Positions 1 to 3,654 of a stretch of 5,954 nt of DNA are shown here, piece after piece. Every line of letters begins with the position of its first letter. Within the stretch, counting starts at the first letter, position 1. Both the position numbers and the translations under genes were made by a program. Origin of the DNA: Candidatus Nanohaloarchaea archaeon (lineage in GTDB: Archaea; EX4484-52; GLR71). The notes beneath the pieces were generated by a model. That model was given only the letters and a program-made list of their open reading frames with translations, was not told the DNA's origin and made no database searches. The stretch is from NCBI GenBank assembly GCA_030594675.1, contig JAUVES010000043.1:1-5954 (forward strand). The letters run 5' to 3'.

Positions 1-263
1 GGCTCTTCTATATCTTTTTCTTCTGGATTTATAAATGATAAGTATACATTTAAGCCAAAATCAGTATTTTCAAACTCTTTTTCTTCTTTGATTGCTGCAT
101 AAAATATATATCTGTTTTTTCCGTCGTTTAAGATTGTTGTGTCTTTGGCAGTATCCAGTTCTATTGTTTTATAATTAAAACGAAACATATCATCTGCAGG
201 AGTACCTTCAATGACTGTGTTGAATGCTGGAATCTGTTCTTGTGTCTCTAAGACTTGCATCAT
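1..263 (-). CDS. Hypothetical protein, N-terminal part (C-terminus beyond the window)
   Basis: The minus strand is open from an ATG at 263 to the window edge: 87 codons without a stop, beginning MMQVLETQEQ and continuing with a polar, acidic and Tyr/Phe-containing sequence. No signal peptide or membrane segment is visible, so a soluble cytoplasmic protein is likely. I do not recognise the family. The start is supported by an archaeal TATA box on the minus strand (304-316) and an AGTGAT ribosome-binding-like motif (268-273), a combination that gives a leader of about 20 nt. The adjacent ATG at 260 is equally possible and gives slightly better spacing to that motif. Leucine is mostly TTA (4 of the 5 I read), unlike the CTT-rich metG gene in this window. 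The gene is divergent from the DUF1003 gene. Its function is unknown. Confidence 0.7.
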   Translation of the reverse strand, partial: MMQVLETQEQIPAFNTVIEGTPADDMFRFNYKTIELDTAKDTTILNDGKNRYIFYAAIKEEKEFENTDFGLNVYLSFINPEEKDIEE

Positions 264-267
264 TAAT

Positions 268-316
268 ATCACTTTTATGTATTAAATTCTAAATCTTTTA
301 AATCTATTTATAAAAG
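268..316 (-). promoter_or_regulatory. Promoter and ribosome binding site of the left-edge gene
   Basis: Read on the minus strand, CTTTTATAAATAG at 316-304 is a good archaeal TATA box. Transcription would be expected about 25 nt downstream, near 284. The short leader then contains AGTGAT (273-268), resembling the GGTGAT sequence complementary to the 16S rRNA tail, 4 nt before the ATG at 263 or 7 nt before the ATG at 260. The assignment is by eye only. Confidence 0.55.
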
Positions 317-334
317 AATAATAAAGCTGTATAA

Positions 335-346
335 GAAATATATATA
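335..346 (+). promoter_or_regulatory. TATA box of the DUF1003 gene (leaderless start)
   Basis: GAAATATATATA lies centred about 28 nt before the ATG at 370, the spacing expected between an archaeal TATA box and the transcription start. The transcript would therefore begin at or next to the start codon. This fits the absence of any Shine-Dalgarno-like sequence before 370. Confidence 0.6.
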
Positions 347-369
347 CCTTTCATATTCAATATTGTGTT

Positions 370-924
370 ATGGATACAAATAAGCGTAATTCTTTATCTA
401 ATCATTCTGGCAATAATAATTCAAGCAATTCTAATAATAATAATGGTTCTGCCAAATCTACTTCGCCTGCAGATGAAAGTCTTGTTCATGGGTTGCATAA
501 TCCATTTTCAAAACCACAAGAACAGCAGCAGGGACCGCCAAGACCTAAGCTTACTTTTGGCCAGAGAGCGTCTGATGCTCTTACCGGGTTCTGCGGTAGC
601 TGGAAGTTTCTGATACTTCTGTTTACTTTCATGTTTGTGTGGATGTGCATCAATCTTTATGCTTATATCTATGCATGGGATCCTTATCCGTTTATATTGC
701 TCAATTTCTGTTTATCCTGTGTTGCTGCCGTACAGGCACCTATCATTCTTATGAGCCAGAACAGGACTGCTGAAAGGGATCATATCAAGGCTGATAGAGA
801 TTATGCAGTCAATAGGAAATCCGAGCGTGAAGTCAGCTATATATACCAGGAACTTGCGGAGATAAAAAAACTGATAAAGAGAAGCCATATTCTTGATGCT
901 ATGCCCGGACATGGTGCTTCTTGA
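370..924 (+). CDS. DUF1003 family membrane protein
   Basis: A 184-residue protein of the DUF1003 family. Residues 1-35 are Asn/Ser-rich low complexity, partly encoded by AAT trinucleotide runs, and residues 48-60 are Gln/Pro-rich. The DUF1003 core follows from about residue 61: LTFGQRASDALTGFCGSW (61-78), a first membrane helix (about 79-100), the family motif WDPYPFILLN (103-112), a second helix (about 107-128) and the signature QAPIILMSQNR (122-132). After that comes a charged, probably coiled-coil cytoplasmic tail (ERD, AVNRKSE, then heptad-like Leu/Ile to about 172). The two helices with a short DPYPF loop suggest a hairpin with both ends on the same side, probably the cytoplasm. The biochemical role of DUF1003 is not known to me. 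The ATG at 370 is preferred because a TATA box sits 28 nt upstream. The last 26 bp overlap the end of the convergent SdpI-family gene. The family assignment is firm. Confidence 0.93.
   Translation: MDTNKRNSLSNHSGNNNSSNSNNNNGSAKSTSPADESLVHGLHNPFSKPQEQQQGPPRPKLTFGQRASDALTGFCGSWKFLILLFTFMFVWMCINLYAYIYAWDPYPFILLNFCLSCVAAVQAPIILMSQNRTAERDHIKADRDYAVNRKSEREVSYIYQELAEIKKLIKRSHILDAMPGHGAS
412..444 (+). repeat. AAT trinucleotide runs encoding Asn in the DUF1003 protein
   Basis: Three AAT units (412-420) and four AAT units (433-444) lie close together and in frame, encoding most of the poly-Asn stretch at residues 15-25. The arrays are short, so this is a minor simple-sequence feature. It could vary in length by slippage without breaking the frame. 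Confidence 0.6.
864..870 (-). terminator. Possible poly-T terminator for the lipoprotein/SdpI unit
   Basis: Seven A residues on the plus strand read as seven T residues in the minus-strand transcript, about 30 nt past the SdpI-family stop codon. Archaeal RNA polymerase can terminate on such T-runs without a hairpin. The site lies inside the 3' coding end of the DUF1003 gene, where the A-run encodes a lysine pair, so coding alone could also explain it. Confidence 0.35.
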
Positions 925-1561
925 TTACTTTTTCTTCTTTCTGATATATTACATATGAATATATCATCGTATATAATGCGACAAAAATTACAGGAATTAT
1001 TAAAAGGTATATCATATATTTCTGGAATATGGTGCCAGTAAGGACTATTATTCCAGCAATCCTGAAAAGCTTGCCTGCAAGCTTGTTTGTCTTATCCCAT
1101 ACTTTTTCATTGCTTAGAGTCCATGGTGTTCTGATACCTATAAACCAGTTCTTTTTCGCTTTTTCGCAGAGGATGCCGACCTGGTAGAATAAGAATCCTG
1201 ATATTATAGGGATAATCAGATTTGTGCTTATCTCTATTCCAATGTTCCAGAGAATTATATGTAGATGAACAAGAAGCATAAATATGAAAATTATGATAAT
1301 GAAATGATTATACTCTTTCCTGAATTTTTCTATGTTTGCTTTTAATGGGTCTATTTTTGGGATGAGCATAAAGAGTATAGCTATTCCTGTAAGCATCATT
1401 GGCATCAGGAACAGTCCCCATAATTTTGACATGTATCCATCTACTTCGCCTTTTGCATTCCAGTGGGCAGCTATCTGGTCTGGCATCTGCTGATAGAAAA
1501 ATATGCTTGATGTAAATGCTATAAGAATCAATGTCAAAATTATTGTTTCATCTTTTTTCAT
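899..1561 (-). CDS. DUF1648/SdpI-family integral membrane protein
   Basis: A 220-residue membrane protein of the SdpI family. The N-terminal DUF1648 domain has a first helix (about 7-23) followed by the typical sequence MPDQIAAHWNAKGEVDGY (26-43) and a second helix (47-67). Further helices are likely at about 86-106, 113-133, 164-181 and 182-206. The SdpI signature NWFIGIRTPWTLSNEKVWDKTN (its first 12 residues at 138-149) precedes the last two. The prototype, Bacillus SdpI, gives immunity to the SdpC killing toxin; many homologues have no known toxin partner. The frame extends upstream to 1648, but the ATG at 1561 makes the N-terminus match the family and has AAAGGA about 10 nt upstream. ATGs at 1570 and 1582 are alternatives, the latter overlapping the previous stop as TAATG. 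The gene follows the lipoprotein gene by 20 bp and is probably co-transcribed. Its 3' end overlaps the DUF1003 gene. Confidence 0.9.
   Translation of the reverse strand: MKKDETIILTLILIAFTSSIFFYQQMPDQIAAHWNAKGEVDGYMSKLWGLFLMPMMLTGIAILFMLIPKIDPLKANIEKFRKEYNHFIIIIFIFMLLVHLHIILWNIGIEISTNLIIPIISGFLFYQVGILCEKAKKNWFIGIRTPWTLSNEKVWDKTNKLAGKLFRIAGIIVLTGTIFQKYMIYLLIIPVIFVALYTMIYSYVIYQKEEKVIKKHHVRA
928..942 (+). terminator. Possible T-rich terminator of the DUF1003 gene
   Basis: A pyrimidine tract (CTTTTTCTTCTTTCT) starts 4 nt after the DUF1003 stop codon and contains a five-T run followed by shorter ones. It resembles archaeal T-rich termination sites. On the other strand the same bases encode the lysine/glutamate-rich end of the SdpI-family protein, which could explain the composition by itself. 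Confidence 0.4.
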
Positions 1562-1581
1562 ATATGCCATATCCTTTATCA

Positions 1582-2154
1582 TTAAATTGAACAAAAACAG
1601 CTGCATTGTTTTTCGGTTCCGCATGTGAGTGAATCTGCGATAATGCAAGGCCCTATATTTTCATATAGGTGCTCTATTTCCTGCGGCAATCTACATATTC
1701 CTTTCTTGTAGCCTTTGCTTTTGCATATTTCTGTACAGGTATCATCTGATGTAACAGGTGAGATTTTCACTTTTTCAATTTTCGCTGCCCAAAAAATATT
1801 GTCTGTAATTCCACTGTTCTTTTTGAGTTCTCCTGTTACAATCACCCAGTTGCCGTCTTCAAGCCCGTCTATGCTTACTGGTGTTTTTGGTCCTCCTTCA
1901 TTTTTTATCTGATCATACCAGATTTCCATCTGTCTATCATTGGTCAGTAAGTGGAAACATGGACATATAAGCCCTCCAAGATATGCTATTTTTCCATAAA
2001 GCCTGACTTCTGTGTTGTATACAGGTGATTCAAGCAATTCTGAAACAGTTACTGTCCCTTTTGGTTTTTCTATCATATCTTCTTCTGTGCATCCAGAGAC
2101 CATTACAATAGATAAAAAAATCAATATTAATATTATTATGTTTTTTTGTTTCAT
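1582..2154 (-). CDS. Secreted lipoprotein with OB-fold-like domain and eight-cysteine C-terminal module
   Basis: A 190-residue protein with a lipoprotein signal: MKQK, a hydrophobic core (5-19) and lipobox VSGC with the lipidated Cys at 22. It should be anchored on the outer face of the membrane. Residues about 35-131 look like a small OB-fold beta-barrel: VSELLESPVYNTEVRLYGKI, a CPCFHL segment (C64, C66), then NWVIVTGELKK and a final IFWAAKIEKV strand. Residues 140-190 form a separate cysteine-rich module with Cys at 140, 144, 154, 170, 178, 184, 186 and 188, enough for four disulphides. Its start, CTEICKSKGYKKGIC, has the CxxxC-x9-GxC spacing of cysteine-stabilised alpha/beta (defensin-like) folds, and it ends in CxCxC. 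I do not know a characterised homologue. The ATG at 2154 gives a complete signal peptide and lies 27 nt after a TATA box. It is the first gene of a probable unit with the SdpI-family gene. Confidence 0.85.
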   Translation of the reverse strand: MKQKNIIILILIFLSIVMVSGCTEEDMIEKPKGTVTVSELLESPVYNTEVRLYGKIAYLGGLICPCFHLLTNDRQMEIWYDQIKNEGGPKTPVSIDGLEDGNWVIVTGELKKNSGITDNIFWAAKIEKVKISPVTSDDTCTEICKSKGYKKGICRLPQEIEHLYENIGPCIIADSLTCGTEKQCSCFCSI

Positions 2155-2176
2155 GTTTAGATTATAGGTTTTTTTG

Positions 2177-2185
2177 TATAAATAA
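2177..2185 (-). promoter_or_regulatory. TATA box of the lipoprotein/SdpI unit (leaderless start)
   Basis: Read on the minus strand, TTATTTATA is centred 27 nt before the lipoprotein ATG at 2154, so transcription would begin close to the start codon. The sequence just upstream of the ATG shows no Shine-Dalgarno-like motif, as expected for a leaderless message. It lies back to back with the promoter of the HAD gene. Confidence 0.55.
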
Positions 2186-2220
2186 TTGTGTTTTTTTGCT
2201 GGTTCTTATATTTTTAGATA

Positions 2221-2231
2221 AGATATATAAG
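2221..2231 (+). promoter_or_regulatory. TATA box of the HAD-family gene (leaderless start)
   Basis: AGATATATAAG is centred about 26-27 nt before the ATG at 2253, which supports that ATG as the true start. It argues against the upstream in-frame TTG at 2196, which would place the TATA box inside the coding region. Confidence 0.6.
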
Positions 2232-2252
2232 ATTGCAATTCCATATTTCGGT

Positions 2253-3035
2253 ATGCTTGTAAATTTTAGTTCAATAAGGACATATATATTTGATATAAAC
2301 GGGACTGTAATTGAGTGGAATAATCTTTATCCTCATATTGAAAAGCTTATATCCACCCTTAAAAAAAGGCATAAGAAAGTATATTATATCACTGACAACT
2401 GCGTGATTACGCGGGAGCAGATAGCAGATAAGCTGACAAAACTTGGCCTGAAGACATCAGAGAATGAAATCATATCTTCAGGTTATGTGGCTGCAAATTA
2501 TTTTGAGTCAAAAGGAATCAATAAGGTGTATGTTGCAGGCGAGAGAGGCCTTATATCTGAACTTGGAGATAAAGGGATAAGCATATCTGATGATGCAGCC
2601 CATATTCTTCTTTCTATTGACAGGAATTTTAATTATATGAAGCTCAAGAAAATAGGCGATCTTGTGAAAAAGGGTGCTAAACTTTATGCTACAGGCTTTA
2701 ATCGTAACTGGTATGTAGATGGTGAGGTATTTCCTGGTGAAATGCCTATTGTTGAAGTTGTGAAGAAGTTTACCGGGGCAGAAGTGAAGCTTCTGGGCAT
2801 GCCATCCCCTGAAATGAAATCCAGGCTTCTTGAAGATGTATTCCTGTTCCCTGAGGACACTCTTCTTATTGGAGATAATCTTTCTACAAATGTTACTTTT
2901 GGCAATATGTGCGGCTTCAGGACTGGCCTTGTTCTTACTGGTGAATCTTCCGAGGAGGATCTTGAAGGGCTTAAAGCAGAGGAGAAACCGACTGTTGTTA
3001 TCAGAGATGTACGGAATATTGTGAAGAATTTATAG
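2253..3035 (+). CDS. HAD superfamily subfamily IIA (NagD-like) protein with altered catalytic motifs
   Basis: A 260-residue protein with the plan of the NagD / p-nitrophenylphosphatase group of HAD hydrolases, cytoplasmic phosphatases of small metabolites. Motif I is YIFDINGTV (11-19), motif II YYITDN (44-49), followed by the family's TREQIADKL. The C2-type cap region (about 75-175) includes DRNFNYMKL and FPGEMPIVEVV. Motif III is LLGMPSPEM (180-188) and motif IV IGDNLSTNVTFGNMCGFRT (206-224). Asp14, the nucleophile, is present. The other usual catalytic residues are not: the second Asp of DxD is Asn16, the Lys of GKPSP is Met183, and the last Asp of GDxxxTD is Asn213. Fold assignment is firm, but phosphatase activity is doubtful and a binding or regulatory role is possible. 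An in-frame TTG at 2196 would add 19 residues, but the ATG at 2253 matches the family N-terminus and the TATA box. Leucine is often CTT, as in metG. Confidence 0.92.
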   Translation: MLVNFSSIRTYIFDINGTVIEWNNLYPHIEKLISTLKKRHKKVYYITDNCVITREQIADKLTKLGLKTSENEIISSGYVAANYFESKGINKVYVAGERGLISELGDKGISISDDAAHILLSIDRNFNYMKLKKIGDLVKKGAKLYATGFNRNWYVDGEVFPGEMPIVEVVKKFTGAEVKLLGMPSPEMKSRLLEDVFLFPEDTLLIGDNLSTNVTFGNMCGFRTGLVLTGESSEEDLEGLKAEEKPTVVIRDVRNIVKNL

Positions 3036-3045
3036 ATTTTGTCTC

Positions 3046-3052
3046 TTTTTTT
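3046..3052 (+). terminator. Poly-T terminator of the HAD gene
   Basis: Seven T residues, preceded by a TTTTGTCTC tract, begin 10 nt after the HAD stop codon. No GC-rich stem precedes them, so this fits archaeal intrinsic termination on a T-run. Confidence 0.55.
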
Positions 3053-3053
3053 G

Positions 3054-3088
3054 TATATAGTTATATAATAACCGAAAACTATATATAG
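3054..3088 (+). repeat. AT-rich inverted repeat downstream of the HAD gene
   Basis: TATATAGTT (3054-3062) and AACTATATA (3077-3085) are perfect 9-bp inverted arms around a 14-nt spacer. The second arm also sits within a self-complementary CTATATATAG (3079-3088). It could be a weak hairpin at the HAD transcript end, an operator, or a distal TATA-like element for the next gene. The sequence is simple enough that chance is also possible. Confidence 0.45.
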
Positions 3089-3110
3089 TCAGTACATTCT
3101 ATTATTGGAA

Positions 3111-3121
3111 GTATTTAATAC
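3111..3121 (+). promoter_or_regulatory. Candidate operator dyad GTATTTAATAC, copy 1
   Basis: GTATT-T-AATAC is an 11-bp dyad lying about 25 bp upstream of the TATA region of the orphan gene. The same 11 bases recur at 3189-3199, 78 bp away, and the bases before both copies are also similar (ATTAT followed by GGA). A dimeric regulator could bind both copies. No regulator gene is recognisable in the window. Confidence 0.4.
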
Positions 3122-3123
3122 AC

Positions 3124-3162
3124 GGTAGTAAAGTGATGTAAAGTATATAAAGATTAACTACC
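3124..3162 (+). promoter_or_regulatory. Promoter of the orphan gene, TATA box enclosed by an inverted repeat
   Basis: AAGTATATAAAG (3141-3152) is a good archaeal TATA box about 37 nt before the ATG at 3184. It is enclosed by GGTAGT (3124-3129) and ACTACC (3157-3162), perfect 6-bp inverted arms centred at 3143, almost on the box. A protein bound across these arms would cover the TATA/BRE region and block TBP and TFB, so repression is the natural reading. The regulatory role is inferred. Confidence 0.5.
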
Positions 3163-3172
3163 CTACAGTTAT

Positions 3173-3178
3173 AAGGTG
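3173..3178 (+). promoter_or_regulatory. Ribosome binding site of the orphan gene
   Basis: AAGGTG lies 5 nt before the ATG at 3184 and matches the archaeal anti-Shine-Dalgarno complement. With transcription predicted near 3172 the site would be at the very 5' end of the message, so it may be only partly available. Confidence 0.45.
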
Positions 3179-3183
3179 TTATT

Positions 3184-3594
3184 ATGGAGTATTTAATACC
3201 TCATGAGTTATTACCTGAAGTAAGGGACTATAACGCTATTATTTCTACTAATATTTCTAATGAATTATCACCCTTTTTTAGGCCGGGCAAGGCTGATTTT
3301 AGTAGTGGTCTATATGGTAATGGCCCTGATTTTCCTGGTGCTGTTCATAGAAAATATGTAAGGCTAGGAGATATTCTTCAAATCACAACTTGTAGAGGTA
3401 GACAAAGATGTATGTTTATAGGTCCTGGTGATAATTTTAATGAATATTATTTTTTGCCGGAATATCCTGTTAAAAATAATAAGGGAAAGATTGTATACTC
3501 ATTGTCAGTAATTGAATCCTGGGATAAAGTTGGGCACTATTTTCCTGAGGATTGGAATCCTATGGTAGAAGAAGGATGGATGCAGCCTGGTTAA
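3184..3594 (+). CDS. Hypothetical orphan protein (136 aa)
   Basis: A 136-residue protein I do not recognise. It has no signal peptide and no membrane helix. It is rich in aromatic residues, Gly and Pro, with two Cys (in TCRGRQRCMF). The stretch RLGDILQITTCRGRQRCMFIGPGDNFNEYYF followed by KGKIVYSLSVIESWD (listed as two adjoining segments) alternates polar and hydrophobic residues as in a small beta-barrel, which is only an impression. The gene is supported by a TATA box, an AAGGTG ribosome site and a T-run after the stop. It is transcriptionally isolated on both sides. Its nine leucines use TTA four times, CTA and TTG twice each and CTT once, unlike the CTT-rich metG gene. Together with the elaborate promoter this suggests an accessory, perhaps acquired, gene. 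Function unknown. Confidence 0.75.
   Translation: MEYLIPHELLPEVRDYNAIISTNISNELSPFFRPGKADFSSGLYGNGPDFPGAVHRKYVRLGDILQITTCRGRQRCMFIGPGDNFNEYYFLPEYPVKNNKGKIVYSLSVIESWDKVGHYFPEDWNPMVEEGWMQPG
3189..3199 (+). promoter_or_regulatory. Candidate operator dyad GTATTTAATAC, copy 2
   Basis: The same 11-base dyad found at 3111-3121 occurs here just inside the coding region, beginning at the fifth base after the A of the ATG. It encodes the start of the protein (Tyr-Leu-Ile). Placement of one copy above and one below the transcription start is typical of paired operator sites, but coding constraint could also explain this copy. Confidence 0.35.
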
Positions 3595-3599
3595 AGAAA

Positions 3600-3607
3600 T
3601 TTTTTTT
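3600..3607 (+). terminator. Poly-T terminator of the orphan gene
   Basis: Eight consecutive T residues begin 5 nt after the orphan gene's stop codon, without a GC-rich stem. They should insulate the metG operon, whose own TATA box starts 14 nt downstream. Confidence 0.6.
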
Positions 3608-3620
3608 GATATAATACAAC

Positions 3621-3631
3621 TTTTTATATAG
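3621..3631 (+). promoter_or_regulatory. TATA box of the metG operon
   Basis: TTTTTATATAG is centred about 28 nt before the GTG at 3655, so transcription would start close to the start codon. This supports a near-leaderless metG message and the choice of GTG as start. Confidence 0.6.
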
Positions 3632-3633
3632 TT

Positions 3634-3653
3634 TTAACCTTAAAAAAGGTTAA
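3634..3653 (+). promoter_or_regulatory. Perfect 8-bp inverted repeat between the metG TATA box and start codon
   Basis: TTAACCTT (3634-3641), four A residues, and AAGGTTAA (3646-3653) form a perfect inverted repeat that begins 2 nt after the TATA box and ends one base before the GTG start. If transcription begins near 3653 the repeat is in DNA only and looks like an operator. If it begins further upstream it would be a hairpin that sequesters AAGG just before the start codon. Confidence 0.5.
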
Positions 3654-3654
3654 G

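Noticed and set aside
365..613. Overlapping plus-strand frame with a hydrophobic N-terminus
   Set aside because: It lies wholly inside the DUF1003 frame; the hydrophobicity comes from reading the AAT repeats out of frame (Ile-rich), and the DUF1003 frame matches a known family.
1562..1648. N-terminal extension of the SdpI-family protein to an ATG at 1648
   Set aside because: The extra 29 residues overlap the lipoprotein's conserved Cys module and are unlike the DUF1648 N-terminus; the ATG at 1561 has a better ribosome site and family fit.
2196..2252. TTG start giving the HAD protein 19 extra residues
   Set aside because: The TATA box at 2221-2231 would lie inside this extension, and HAD-IIA proteins normally begin shortly before motif I, as the ATG at 2253 gives.
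3608..3654. T-box or SAM-type riboswitch controlling metG
   Set aside because: The whole gap from the previous stop is about 60 bp and contains a TATA box; there is no room for a structured leader, only the short inverted repeat.
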